The notes under the pieces were generated by a model that ran no database searches, was not told where the DNA came from, and saw only the letters and a list, made by a program, of their open reading frames with translations. A program made the position numbers and the translations under genes. DNA of 64,000 bases, taken from NCBI GenBank assembly GCA_013361095.1, contig JAATWA010000001.1, positions 3,565,001 through 3,629,000 on the forward strand, read 5' to 3'. Positions 9,002 to 18,353 of this stretch are shown in pieces. Position 1 is the stretch's first letter. Each line of letters opens with the position of its first letter. This stretch comes from Pseudanabaena biceps. GTDB taxonomy: Bacteria; Cyanobacteriota; Cyanobacteriia; Pseudanabaenales; Pseudanabaenaceae.

Positions 9002-10468
9002 ATGACAATCGATCATTATCCTGTTGTAATTATTGGTGCTGGTCCAGCTAGGCTTACAGCCGCACATCAGCTAGATAAGGGAGGTGTGCAATCTATCATT
9101 TTGGAGAAAGCGGACAAGGTAGGCGGAATTTCTCGAACAGAGACTTATAAAGGCTATCGGTTTGATATTGGCGGTCATCGTTTTTTTACCAAAGTAGATG
9201 AGGTGCAAGTTATATGGAATGAAATTTTAGGCGATGACTTTATCCAAGTTCCCAGATTGTCGCGTATCTACTATGACGGTAAATTTTATGACTATCCGCT
9301 TTCTCTTTTCAAAACATTGAGAAATTTAGGCATTATTCGCAGTGCCTTGGTCTTAATTAGTTATTTGAAAGCTAAAGGGAATAAGTATCTAAAAAGGTAT
9401 CTAAAAATTTCCTCGGAAATTGAGACATTTGAGGACTGGGTGATCGACTGTTTTGGAGAAAAGCTCTACCAAATCTTTTTCAAAACTTATACAGAAAAGG
9501 TTTGGGGCATCCCTTGCAACCAAATTCGCGCAGACTGGGCAGCTCAACGGATTCAGAACATGTCTCTAATGCGAGCGGTACTTAATGCCCTGTTTGGCGG
9601 TCAGAATGCTAAGAGTCTGATCAAAACATTTGATTATCCTAGTCTTGGTCCAGGCATGATGTGGGAAAGATGTCAGGAGATTTTAGAAAGTAAAGGTTCT
9701 AAGACTCACCTTAATACGACCGTTAACCGTATCCAACGTGAAGGCAGGCAAATTAAGAGCATAGAGGTGCAACAAGGTGAGCATATATGGCAAATTACGG
9801 GTGAGCATTTTATCTCCAGCATGCCTATTACTATGCTTTTGCATAAGCTTGAGCCGTTACCTCCTTTACCTGTCTTAGAAGCAGCTCGTGGGTTGAAATA
9901 TCGAGATTTTTTGATTGTGTCGTTAGTTGTAAATCGTAAGCATCTTTTTCCTGACAATTGGCTTTACATCCATAGTCCGGAGTTTAAGGTAGGACGAATT
10001 CAGAATTTTAAAAACTGGAGTCCAGCGATGGTGCCTGATCCTAGCAAGACCTGTTTAGGTATGGAATACTTTTGCACCCAAGGAGATGAGCTGTGGGATA
10101 TGTCAGATCAGAAGTTAATTGAACTGGCAACTCAAGAGATAAGCACGCTTAACTTAGTCGTTAAAGCAGCTGATGTAGAGGATGGCGTGGTAATTCGTCA
10201 GCAGAAAGCATATCCAGTTTACGACAGTGAATATCGTCAACACCTTCAAGTAATTCAAGAATATTTGGAAACCTTCGAGAATTTGCAAACTGTAGGACGC
10301 AATGGGATGCATCGCTATAACAATCAGGATCACTCAATGCTGACAGCGCTTTTGGCAGCAAAGAATATTCTGGGTGAACATCACGATCTGTGGGATGTCA
10401 ATACAGAGCGGTCTTACCACGAAGAATTAACGATCAGGAGGAATTCTAAAAAACAAGCCTCTACTTAA
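9002..10468 (+). CDS. FAD-dependent amine oxidase / UDP-galactopyranose mutase-like
   Basis: 488 residues. The N-terminal FAD Rossmann motif reads GAGPAR at residues 12-17 where relatives have GAGPAG, so the third glycine is replaced by arginine. The following LEKADKVGGISRT and FDIGGHRFF are typical of protoporphyrinogen oxidase-like or mutase-like proteins encoded in polysaccharide clusters. The C-terminal FAD motif appears as LQTVGRNGMHRYNNQDHSM. It sits 9 bases after the broken GT2 gene and is co-directional with the cluster. Likely acts on a nucleotide- or lipid-linked sugar; substrate unknown. The Arg substitution may impair FAD binding. Confidence 0.8.
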   Translation: MTIDHYPVVIIGAGPARLTAAHQLDKGGVQSIILEKADKVGGISRTETYKGYRFDIGGHRFFTKVDEVQVIWNEILGDDFIQVPRLSRIYYDGKFYDYPLSLFKTLRNLGIIRSALVLISYLKAKGNKYLKRYLKISSEIETFEDWVIDCFGEKLYQIFFKTYTEKVWGIPCNQIRADWAAQRIQNMSLMRAVLNALFGGQNAKSLIKTFDYPSLGPGMMWERCQEILESKGSKTHLNTTVNRIQREGRQIKSIEVQQGEHIWQITGEHFISSMPITMLLHKLEPLPPLPVLEAARGLKYRDFLIVSLVVNRKHLFPDNWLYIHSPEFKVGRIQNFKNWSPAMVPDPSKTCLGMEYFCTQGDELWDMSDQKLIELATQEISTLNLVVKAADVEDGVVIRQQKAYPVYDSEYRQHLQVIQEYLETFENLQTVGRNGMHRYNNQDHSMLTALLAAKNILGEHHDLWDVNTERSYHEELTIRRNSKKQAST

Positions 10469-10585
10469 GAAAGTCAATTATCTCTTGCATTGCTGTGAAT
10501 TTTTACTATACGCAAGAGTCTCTAACTAGACCTTGTCTGAAGCATACCTACTTTAATCGAGCTATCCCTTGAGCCAATATTTCTT

Positions 10586-11740
10586 ATGCCATCTAGCCCA
10601 AAGTCCTTTGTTCTTGATGCCGACATCAAAATGATGCAAACCCAAGCTTCGCTGATTTCCGTTATTGTTCCTGCTTACAATGCCCAGCAGTTAATTGCCC
10701 GTACTTTAATGTCAGTTTTAAATCAAACCTACCGTCATATAGAAGTATGGGTTGTGGATGATGGCTCTCGCGATCGCACTTCCAAGATTGTAGAGGTGAT
10801 CGCCAAGCAGGATGATCGCGTCCGACTGTTGCAACAACCAAATGCAGGGGTTGCCTCTGCACGAAATCTTGGCATCCAAAGCGCTCAAGGCGAATTTATC
10901 GCCCTAATTGATTCTGATGATCTGTGGTATCCAGATGCGCTTGAAAAGTTGGTTGCTCAGTTTCAGCGAAGCCTGTCTGCTGTAGGGGTCATCTATGCCT
11001 GGTCACTGGATGTTGACGAGCATGATCGACCCATCGGAGGATTCCATGCAGCCACTATCAAGGGCAATGTTTACAAAACCCTGATTTGCCATAATTTCTT
11101 AGGCAATGCTAGTGCCACCTTGATTCGGAAAGACTGTCTTGATCACGTCGGTGGTTATGATACGCAACTCAAAGCTCAAAAGGCCCAAGGGTGTGAAGAT
11201 TGGGATTTGTATCTACGGCTGGCTGAACATTATGAATTTGGTGTTGTTCCAGAATTTTTGATTGGCTATCGTAAGGTCGCTAGCAGTATGTCTAGGGATT
11301 TTAGTCAGATGGCGCGATCGCAGCAATTTATGCTGCAAAGCATCCAAAAAAATCATCCCGAACTCTCTGGTTACCTCTATCGCTTATCTCGCAGTAGTTT
11401 TTATTTATATTTAGCGCAGCAATGTAATGTTTATGGAGATGCGCGCGAAACTTTGAGTTGGTTGTGGCAAGCTGTCAAAGCCGATCCCATCAGTTCTTTA
11501 GGTCGATTGGGATTGTATATCCTGCTGATTAAAAATCTGGCAAAGCTTGCGGGAAAATCTTGGCGATTACTCAGGATATGGAAGCTGTTTATACCGCCGC
11601 GCTTACCGATTAAGGATTTGTCAATGAATGAATCACTTTCTCCTCCGATATACCCTTTATCTCTACCTATCCATCCGTTGAAAATTTGGCTCAAGGTGAT
11701 GGTTGGATCGCTTTTACATAAGTCGTTATCGAAAATTTAA
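10586..11740 (+). CDS. GT2-family glycosyltransferase
   Basis: 384-residue inverting GT-A enzyme. Residues about 24-130 form the nucleotide-sugar domain: ISVIVPAYNAQQLIARTL, VVDDGSRDRT, NAGVASARNLG and the DXD-like IDSDDLW. A C-terminal all-helical part with the RKVASSMSRDF segment follows. It probably transfers a sugar to a growing surface polysaccharide at the inner membrane. Start: ATG at 10586; an in-frame ATG at 10631 or 10634 is possible. The 117 bases before it hold no gene. Confidence 0.88.
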   Translation: MPSSPKSFVLDADIKMMQTQASLISVIVPAYNAQQLIARTLMSVLNQTYRHIEVWVVDDGSRDRTSKIVEVIAKQDDRVRLLQQPNAGVASARNLGIQSAQGEFIALIDSDDLWYPDALEKLVAQFQRSLSAVGVIYAWSLDVDEHDRPIGGFHAATIKGNVYKTLICHNFLGNASATLIRKDCLDHVGGYDTQLKAQKAQGCEDWDLYLRLAEHYEFGVVPEFLIGYRKVASSMSRDFSQMARSQQFMLQSIQKNHPELSGYLYRLSRSSFYLYLAQQCNVYGDARETLSWLWQAVKADPISSLGRLGLYILLIKNLAKLAGKSWRLLRIWKLFIPPRLPIKDLSMNESLSPPIYPLSLPIHPLKIWLKVMVGSLLHKSLSKI

Positions 11741-11765
11741 TCTTATTAATCTTAAGGACTCACCA

Positions 11766-11876
11766 ATGCTATACCCCATTAAAGTTGTTGATATTGAACT
11801 TAGCCAACCTATTCCTACCTTTGAGAAGTTAGAAAATATCCTCTTAGTCTATTTGCAAATCGATAACATTACCTAA
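11766..11876 (+). pseudogene. N-terminal stub of a GT2 gene (36 residues)
   Basis: A 36-codon frame begins MLYPIKVVDIELSQPIP. This resembles the N-termini of the two downstream glycosyltransferases, which start with IVSLELTQTLP and IQAVDLNQTLP. It then runs into a stop, 10 bases before the ABC exporter. It looks like the leftover start of a third gene of that type, the body of which was replaced. A functional short peptide is unlikely. Confidence 0.5.
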
Positions 11877-11886
11877 AGAATAACCG

Positions 11887-13680
11887 ATGCGTGAAATTAC
11901 AGCTATTCGATCGCTCTTACCACTTTTGAAACCGAACCGTTGGGCGATTCCTGTCGTCGTCTCTTTGGGGATATTGTCATCAGGGTTGGAAGGGTTTGGT
12001 ATTAGCCTGCTGATTCCGTTTCTCCAGAGCTTTGATCCAGGGTCGGCGAATTCAGCTCGTTCCAATATGTTGGTTGGCTTTCTGTATGGACTGTTTGGGG
12101 ATTTACCAGCGCCTCAACGGTTTGTGGTGATTCCTATTAGCATCTTTGTCTGTATTGCGCTTAAAAATGGATTGTCCTATGGCAACACGCTGTTGCTAAG
12201 TTGGCTGAATGCCCGCATCGGGCATCGCTTGCGATCGCGGGTGTTTCGTCAGTTGCTGACTGTCAGCGATCGCTACTTAGAAAAACAGGAATATAGTAAG
12301 CTCTCTAATTTGCTGGCTACAGAAACTTGGAATACTACCCGTGCATTGGGATATTTATTTGGGCTAATCTCTAGCTTTTGTACTTTGCTAGTGTTCATAG
12401 TGATTTTGCAATTGATCTCTTGGCAACTCACCTTGGTTGTAGGCTTAGTGATCTGTGCCATCTCACTTTGCATCCGACGGGTGACGCGATCGGCTAAAAG
12501 CGTGAGCGAACAGTTAGTGGTAGCCAACACAATATTGGCGGGCCGAATGTGGGAAGGTTTGACAGGGATGCGGGTGATTCGAGCGTTCGGGCGAGAGGAA
12601 TATGAACAAGCGCGGTTTGATCGGGCTTCGCATCAAGTTCGGCAGACTTTTCTCAAGCTTGATGTCATTTCGGCAGTCATCAATCCTCTCTATGAAGTGC
12701 TGTCGGCTCTGGTATTGTTGGCGCTGCTAGCGATTGCTCTATCACAAAATCAGATTGCCATGCCCTCATTGCTAACATTTTTGTTTATTCTTTACCGTCT
12801 TCAGCCGCAAGTACAGCAGATGGACTCGGCACGGGTGGGATTGTTAAGCTGGAGTGGATCTGTTCAGGACGTGACCAAGTTTTTGCGCCAAGATGACAAG
12901 CCTTATATTCTCTCTGGATCATTACCCTTTCGGGGCTTGCGGCACAATCTCAGTTTCCGAGGGGTCAGCTTCAACTACAATCCCCAAGACAAGCCCGCTC
13001 TGGAGAGGCTCAGCTTTAATATTCCCCAAGGTAAAACAACGGCAATTGTTGGACCGTCGGGAGCTGGAAAATCCACCCTAGTCAACTTGATTTGTCGCTT
13101 CTATGAGCCAACGGAAGGAAGCTTGTATGCAGATGATTACCCTTTGACGGAGCTAAATTTGGCAGACTGGCGCGCGAGAATCGCAGTTGTTAGTCAGGAG
13201 GTCTACATTTTTAACGCCACCGTGCGTGAGAACATCGCCTATGGGCGCTTAGATGCTAGCGATACAGAGATTGCTGAGGCAGTCCGTCTAGCGAATGCTG
13301 AACAGTTTATCTGTGAGTTGCCGCAAGGGTTTGATACGCAGGTAGGAGATCGTGGCTTTCGTCTCTCTGGTGGGCAACGGCAACGATTAGCTTTAGCGCG
13401 GGCGATCGTTCGCAATCCCGAAATTTTGATCTTGGATGAAGCTACAAACTCACTAGACAGCATTTCCGAGAGCCTGATTCAAGATGCTCTCAACACCTTA
13501 GGCCAGGATCGGACAGTAATTGTAATTGCTCATCGCCTCTCAACGATCGAACATGCCGATCAAATCCTGGTGCTGAAGGATGGGCACCTGATAGAGCAGG
13601 GCGATCTGAAACGGCTGCTGAAACATGATCAACTGTTCGCTCAACTCTACCGTTTACAGAACCGCAACTTGCCCATTTAA
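11887..13680 (+). CDS. ABC exporter, fused permease-ATPase (MsbA/HepA-like)
   Basis: 597 residues in one chain: a six-helix membrane domain (about 20-310) and an ATPase domain (about 355-590). The ATPase has Walker A GPSGAGKST, Q-loop VSQEV, signature LSGGQRQRLALARA, Walker B ILILDEAT and the switch histidine in IAHRLSTIEHA. The protein works as a homodimer in the inner membrane. Placement between glycosyltransferases suggests it flips a lipid-linked oligosaccharide or glycolipid, as HepA-type exporters do in cyanobacteria. Substrate is inference. Confidence 0.9.
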   Translation: MREITAIRSLLPLLKPNRWAIPVVVSLGILSSGLEGFGISLLIPFLQSFDPGSANSARSNMLVGFLYGLFGDLPAPQRFVVIPISIFVCIALKNGLSYGNTLLLSWLNARIGHRLRSRVFRQLLTVSDRYLEKQEYSKLSNLLATETWNTTRALGYLFGLISSFCTLLVFIVILQLISWQLTLVVGLVICAISLCIRRVTRSAKSVSEQLVVANTILAGRMWEGLTGMRVIRAFGREEYEQARFDRASHQVRQTFLKLDVISAVINPLYEVLSALVLLALLAIALSQNQIAMPSLLTFLFILYRLQPQVQQMDSARVGLLSWSGSVQDVTKFLRQDDKPYILSGSLPFRGLRHNLSFRGVSFNYNPQDKPALERLSFNIPQGKTTAIVGPSGAGKSTLVNLICRFYEPTEGSLYADDYPLTELNLADWRARIAVVSQEVYIFNATVRENIAYGRLDASDTEIAEAVRLANAEQFICELPQGFDTQVGDRGFRLSGGQRQRLALARAIVRNPEILILDEATNSLDSISESLIQDALNTLGQDRTVIVIAHRLSTIEHADQILVLKDGHLIEQGDLKRLLKHDQLFAQLYRLQNRNLPI

Positions 13681-13718
13681 GTCTCTCGCTGATCGCGTTC
13701 ACCTACCTCCATCTCCCC

Positions 13719-14933
13719 ATGCCTTATATGATCGTTTCTCTAGAACTCACGCAAACCCTTCCGACGCTCCAGATTCCAGAGGATCACACTGGAGTGTTCC
13801 TGATTCTGCGGTATCTGGAGCGTCCAATCGGGCTGCTGCTGCGCTCTTGCTCTCCTGAAGATTCCCTCACTCCGACCATTTTGGAAGCTTGGATTGCTCA
13901 GGAGTTGGGAACAAAGCTGCTACAAGAGCAAATTCGATCTGAGATTTTCCTCACGCCCAATGCGATCGGGTTTCCTAGTCTGACGGTGGCGATCTGCACA
14001 AAAGATCGTCCAGAAAATGTATCTCGACTGTTGCGATCTCTCCTACCGCTTCAGGCTAACTCGTTAACACAGTTTGAAATTTTGGTGGTGGACAATGCAC
14101 CCAGTGACGATCGCACAAAAGATATCGTTACTGCCATTCCCAGCATCTGCTACACTCGTGAACTCAAAGCAGGACTAAATTTTGCCCGCAATCATGCACT
14201 CCACGCTGCGACGGGTGAACTGCTAGCGTTTCTGGATGATGATGTTACAGTCGATCAACAATGGCTCAATGGACTGAAAGAAGCTTGGGCAGAAAATCCA
14301 GATGCAGCAGCATTTACGGGATTAGTACTTCCTTATGAATTGGAAACCGAAGCGCAGATCTTATTTGAGCAACGAGGTGGCTTTCGGAGAGGCTTTGAGA
14401 AGATTCGCTATGGGCAAACCCTGCCTAATAATCCGTCTTATCCATGTGGCGCAGGGATTTTCGGTGCGGGCTGCAATATGGCGTTTCGGAGATCGGTGCT
14501 GTTGGAGTTAGGTGGCTTTGATGAAGCTCTAGATACAGGGAGACCCCTTCCCGGTGGCGGCGACTTAGACATCTTCTACCGAGTGGTGAGAGCGGGCTAC
14601 CCCCTAGTTTATGAACCGCAGTATCTGGTCTACCATCAACACCGACGAGAGTTGCACCAGTTACAGCATCAATATTGGACTTGGGGTTTGGGACTGATGG
14701 CCTTTGTCGGCAAGTCATTTCAGGTCGATCGCAGTCAACGAATCAAACTGCTACATCTCATGGCGTGGTGGTTAAAAAATCAAATCTGGCAACTCCAGCA
14801 AAGTTTAACAGGACAGCACGTTTTACCAATCAGCATGGTGCTAGCAGAGTTTTGGGGCGGCATGGTTGGAGTGTTGGGCGAGTATGGACGATCGCAGAAA
14901 CGAGTGGCTCAAATTCGTCGGAGGTTCTCCTGA
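13719..14933 (+). CDS. GT2-family glycosyltransferase
   Basis: 404 residues. An about 90-residue N-terminal extension of the type shared by cluster members (SLELTQTLPTL) precedes a GT-A domain with SLTVAICTKDRPENVSRLLR, EILVVDNAPSDDRT, GLNFARNH and the metal site FLDDDVTVD. Later come MAFRRSVLLELGGFDEALDT, GGDLDIFYRVVRAGY and YHQHRRE. ATG at 13719 is used; MIVS three codons later is an alternative. The stop overlaps the next start by one base (TGATG), so the two are likely translationally coupled. Confidence 0.9.
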   Translation: MPYMIVSLELTQTLPTLQIPEDHTGVFLILRYLERPIGLLLRSCSPEDSLTPTILEAWIAQELGTKLLQEQIRSEIFLTPNAIGFPSLTVAICTKDRPENVSRLLRSLLPLQANSLTQFEILVVDNAPSDDRTKDIVTAIPSICYTRELKAGLNFARNHALHAATGELLAFLDDDVTVDQQWLNGLKEAWAENPDAAAFTGLVLPYELETEAQILFEQRGGFRRGFEKIRYGQTLPNNPSYPCGAGIFGAGCNMAFRRSVLLELGGFDEALDTGRPLPGGGDLDIFYRVVRAGYPLVYEPQYLVYHQHRRELHQLQHQYWTWGLGLMAFVGKSFQVDRSQRIKLLHLMAWWLKNQIWQLQQSLTGQHVLPISMVLAEFWGGMVGVLGEYGRSQKRVAQIRRRFS

Positions 14934-15916
14934 TGCAACCCAATCTTGATATTGAATTAGTCATTTGCACCCATAACAACGCGGCTCAGTTGACTCTAGT
15001 ACTGGATGCGATCGCCCAGCAGCAGGTCTCCGACTCTACTCAGTGGGGCGTGCTAGTGGTAAACAATAACTGTACTGACGGCACGGCTGACTTGGTGGAA
15101 CAAGCGATCGCGACAGGCAAGATTCCTCTTCTTCACATGGTGCAGGAAACCACTCAAGGACTAACCTCAACAAGGCCCTGCGGTATGACTCAAAGGACTG
15201 CGCCTTGGATTGCCTATGTCGATAATGACTATGTATTACAGCCAGATGGAGGCGAGCAAACGGTTCGTTTTGTCACACAGCATCCTGAAGCTAGAGCCTT
15301 TGGCGGTGGTCGCGTCGTGCTAACTTGGGAAACGACTCCTTCACCGTTTGTTTTAGGCTATGGCTACTGCTTTGCTGAGCAAGAGCATGGAATGCAGATT
15401 CAGGAACAACGGGATTGCCTAGTGGTCGCGGGAATGGTGGTCAACCGTAAGGCGCTAGATGTCTGTGGGTGGACAAAGCGCCAGTTGATGCATGATCGCA
15501 TTGGTGAAAAGCTAATTTCTGGTGGCGATTTCGAGATGGCACTGCGGATTCGCGGAGCTGGCTACTTTCTCTGGTACACACCTGCCTGTGTTCTGAAGCA
15601 TTTGATCCCGCCTCGCCGCACCTCGCCAACCTATCTAAAGTCAATGAATATGGGTCTGGGAACTTGCCAGATCTATGCAGACCTGATGCTGTGGGCGGGT
15701 TCTTTTTCGGCTTGGGTGCAGTCCGCCGCTTGGAAAACTACTAAACTATCGCTGGAGATTCTGAGTCAAACGCTGAGAATGTGGCTAGGGCGAGTAGAGC
15801 CTGTAGATGTAGCAATTCAGTGGAGTTTTGTTAAAGGTCGCTGGGTAGGGCTGGTGCAATTGTTGCAAACTGATCAAGAACGACAACAGTCATTAATGGG
15901 ATGTGCAAAGTTATGA
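14933..15916 (+). CDS. GT2-family glycosyltransferase
   Basis: 327 residues with the ATG at 14933, chosen because it overlaps the previous stop by one base. The GT-A domain starts at once (LDIELVICTHNNAAQLT), with VVNNNCTDGT and, at the metal site, VDNDYVLQPD, that is DND rather than the DDD of its neighbours. GGDFEMALRIRGAGY marks the acceptor region. There is no N-terminal extension, unlike the flanking enzymes. Frame remains open further upstream, but that would lie wholly inside the previous gene. Confidence 0.87.
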   Translation: MQPNLDIELVICTHNNAAQLTLVLDAIAQQQVSDSTQWGVLVVNNNCTDGTADLVEQAIATGKIPLLHMVQETTQGLTSTRPCGMTQRTAPWIAYVDNDYVLQPDGGEQTVRFVTQHPEARAFGGGRVVLTWETTPSPFVLGYGYCFAEQEHGMQIQEQRDCLVVAGMVVNRKALDVCGWTKRQLMHDRIGEKLISGGDFEMALRIRGAGYFLWYTPACVLKHLIPPRRTSPTYLKSMNMGLGTCQIYADLMLWAGSFSAWVQSAAWKTTKLSLEILSQTLRMWLGRVEPVDVAIQWSFVKGRWVGLVQLLQTDQERQQSLMGCAKL

Positions 15917-17259
15917 CTAACTGGCGCTGGAAAATTCAAGCTGTGGATCTGAATCAAACGTTGCCTGATCTGATAGCTGACCCACAGTATGACGGAGTTT
16001 TTGCCACATTCTGGTGGAAATCGATTCCCCTCGGCTATCAAGAAATCGCTGTTGATCGCCTACCTATGCCCGCCAGCCAACTAGCTAATCTGGCTGTGCA
16101 GACAATTACGCCCATTATCGGAGATCGACTCCTGCATCATGGTTTCAAAGCTCCACTTCCAAAAGCTTCCGTTGTTTCAGTTACACTAGATTTGCCGCCA
16201 GATTTTGCAGCCCTACAATCGCTTGCACAACCCTTAGCGCAATTGGAGCAACAGTGGCAAACACAGCTAACAATTGCTCAGGAACCTGTCTCCGTATTGA
16301 TTTGCACCCGCGATCGTCCTGAACAACTTGCCCAGTGTTTGCGATCGCTCCAGCAGCTTTCACCTGCCCCCAATGAAATTTTGGTGATCGACAATGCACC
16401 ATCTTCTGATACTACCTATCTTCTGATGGCGCAGTTTCCCACCGTTCGCTATGTGTTGGAGCCTCGTCCAGGTCTAAGTGTGGCACGAAACACGGGCATC
16501 CATCACGCCAATAGCGAAATCATTGTCTTCACCGACGACGATGTTGAAGTGCATCCCGACTGGTTAACGCGGCTACGATTAGGATTCTGTGATCCCCAAG
16601 TGATGGTTGTCACGGGGCTGATGCTGCCTGCGGAACTGGAAACTGAAGCTCAGATTTCATTTCATCGGGGCGCGACCGGATTTAACTGGGAATGCAGATC
16701 GCTTGTTTTCGATCCCGCATACTTCGCTGCTATGCAGCCCTACGGCGTTCCTGTCTGGTATATCGGAGCTGGTGCCAGCATGGCTCTGCGTCGAAAAGCC
16801 GTGAAAATGGTCGGTGGTTTTGACGAGCGCCTGGGTGCAGGAGCATCAGGATGCAGTGAGGACTCAGAATTTTGGTATCGCGTTCTCGCAGCAGGCTACT
16901 CCTGCCGCTATGAACCCACGGCTGTAATTTATCATTATCACCGCCGCGAAATGTCTGAGCTGAAGCACCAAATGTATGCATATATGCGCGGTCATGTTGC
17001 TGCTCTGCTAATTCAGGCATTTCAACATCGGCATTGGGGCAATTTGTTCCGCCTCGGCGTGATTCTGCCTGACTACTTTGCTCGGTTATTGGTGCGCGGA
17101 TTGATCAGTGGCTTTCACGGTCGCTATCAAACCATTTTTGTCGAAATTCTGGGGTGTATATCGGGTTTAGCGTTCTTTTCTAGAAATGCGATGACTCCTG
17201 CCTTCACCCCTCCCAAAAATCGCTTCTCCTCTAAACTAACAACGGATCATCATGACTGA
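15913..17259 (+). CDS. GT2-family glycosyltransferase
   Basis: 448 residues from the ATG at 15913, which overlaps the previous stop as ATGA; an ATG at 15901 is less likely. The first about 120 residues are the cluster-type extension (WKIQAVDLNQTLPDL). The GT-A domain follows: VSVLICTRDRPEQLAQCLRS, EILVIDNAPSSDTT, GLSVARNTG, VFTDDDVEVHPDW, MVGGFDERLGAG and EDSEFWYRVLAAGY. The next gene begins 8 bases before its stop, so the four genes form one coupled operon. Confidence 0.9.
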   Translation: MTNWRWKIQAVDLNQTLPDLIADPQYDGVFATFWWKSIPLGYQEIAVDRLPMPASQLANLAVQTITPIIGDRLLHHGFKAPLPKASVVSVTLDLPPDFAALQSLAQPLAQLEQQWQTQLTIAQEPVSVLICTRDRPEQLAQCLRSLQQLSPAPNEILVIDNAPSSDTTYLLMAQFPTVRYVLEPRPGLSVARNTGIHHANSEIIVFTDDDVEVHPDWLTRLRLGFCDPQVMVVTGLMLPAELETEAQISFHRGATGFNWECRSLVFDPAYFAAMQPYGVPVWYIGAGASMALRRKAVKMVGGFDERLGAGASGCSEDSEFWYRVLAAGYSCRYEPTAVIYHYHRREMSELKHQMYAYMRGHVAALLIQAFQHRHWGNLFRLGVILPDYFARLLVRGLISGFHGRYQTIFVEILGCISGLAFFSRNAMTPAFTPPKNRFSSKLTTDHHD

Positions 17260-18040
17260 ATCGACCTTTGCCAAGCAATCTTCTCGGAGTGATCGCGCGA
17301 ATTGGAAGCAGCCTTTGAGTCAATTTTTAGCGAAGAACCCCTTTTCTTGCCCGTTGACGCTGGGGTTCTTCTATCGCGAAAAAATGCGGGCAATTCACAT
17401 GATCGCCCCCGATCTTCCCTTCGCCTCCATCTTAGAAGTTGGCGGCGGTCAGGGCGGCTTAACAGCGCTACTCTATCCCAAATCCCACATCACGAATCTG
17501 GATTTCGAGCCAAAATTTGCTCAAGCTGCCTGCAACCAACAGCCCAATGTCCGCTTTGTCTGCGGTGATGCCACCCAGCTACCGTTTCCTGACAATTCCT
17601 TTGATGCCGTGACGATGTTTGATGTGCTGGAGCATATACCTGACGATCGCCGTGCCGTTGCTGAAGCCTTCCGAGTGCTAAAGCCAAATGGTTTCTTGAT
17701 GGTCAGTACTCCCGATGCCTCGACTTGGCGCTTTCCCTATTACGGCTTTATGAAAGCTATCTGTCCCCCAGAAGCGGCTGTGATGGCAGAGTGGGGGCAT
17801 GTTCGGCGCGGCTATACCCTGGCAAACCTAAATACACTGATCTCCTTGCCCTGCCAGCAATACGCTACGTTCATTAATCCCTTGACGGTGTTGTGCCACG
17901 ACATCGCGTTTTCTAACCTACCGCGATCGCTGCGCTATGCCCTCTGCTGTCTAATTAGTCCTATCACTTGGTGGAGCTATTTCCGTCATCAGTCCCATTC
18001 TTCTGGCACAGAAACAGCATCAGTCTGGCAAAAAATATAA
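17252..18040 (+). CDS. Class I SAM-dependent methyltransferase
   Basis: 262 residues. SAM-binding motif I is LEVGGGQGGLTALL (about 56-69), followed by the acidic LDFEPKF, then GDATQLPFPDNSFDAVTMFD and LEHIPDDRRAVAEAFRVLKP, the Methyltransf_11 pattern. It starts inside the preceding glycosyltransferase gene (8-base overlap) and ends the operon. It probably methylates a sugar residue or lipid of the polysaccharide made by the cluster; the acceptor is unknown. Confidence 0.88.
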   Translation: MTESTFAKQSSRSDRANWKQPLSQFLAKNPFSCPLTLGFFYREKMRAIHMIAPDLPFASILEVGGGQGGLTALLYPKSHITNLDFEPKFAQAACNQQPNVRFVCGDATQLPFPDNSFDAVTMFDVLEHIPDDRRAVAEAFRVLKPNGFLMVSTPDASTWRFPYYGFMKAICPPEAAVMAEWGHVRRGYTLANLNTLISLPCQQYATFINPLTVLCHDIAFSNLPRSLRYALCCLISPITWWSYFRHQSHSSGTETASVWQKI

Positions 18041-18068
18041 TTTCACTATTTTATTAGAAACTAGTCCC

Positions 18069-18319
18069 CAATATCCGTCGATCTCCAAGTCTTGGCGCAG
18101 TCATTGGGCGAATATTATCCCCTTCTTTGTTTTCCCGCCTGAGATTCGCAGGGCAATTTATACCACCAATGCGATTGAGTCAATGAATAGCAGTTTGCGG
18201 AAGGTGATTAAATCTCAACAGATTTTTCCATCTGATGCTGCTGCTTTCAAGCTAGTCTATATTGGAAGCCCGCATTGAATCGCTTTGCGATCCTCTTTGA
18301 GGATCGTCTCCATGTCTAG
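18069..18319 (+). pseudogene. IS256 transposase C-terminal part, inverted
   Basis: Plus-strand translation gives the mutator-type C-terminus: QYPSISKSWRSHWANIIPFF, EIRRAIYTTNAIESMN and NSSLRKVIK. It then jumps frame, losing about 15 residues after KLVYIG, to end with KPALNRFAILFEDRLHV and TAG at 18317-18319, just before a terminal repeat. Confidence 0.85.
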
Positions 18320-18326
18320 CTTCTAC

Positions 18327-18353
18327 ACTTTACACATTTTACTTGACAGTCTC
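18327..18353. repeat. IS256 terminal repeat, inner displaced copy
   Basis: Reads ACTTTACACATTTTACTTGA and ends in CTC. It matches 19331-19357 in the same orientation, with a few differences. An intact element would have them inverted. Confidence 0.8.

Noticed and set aside
14675..14932. N-terminal extension of the middle glycosyltransferase
   Set aside because: It would lie inside the preceding glycosyltransferase in another frame; the start overlapping the stop at 14933 is preferred.
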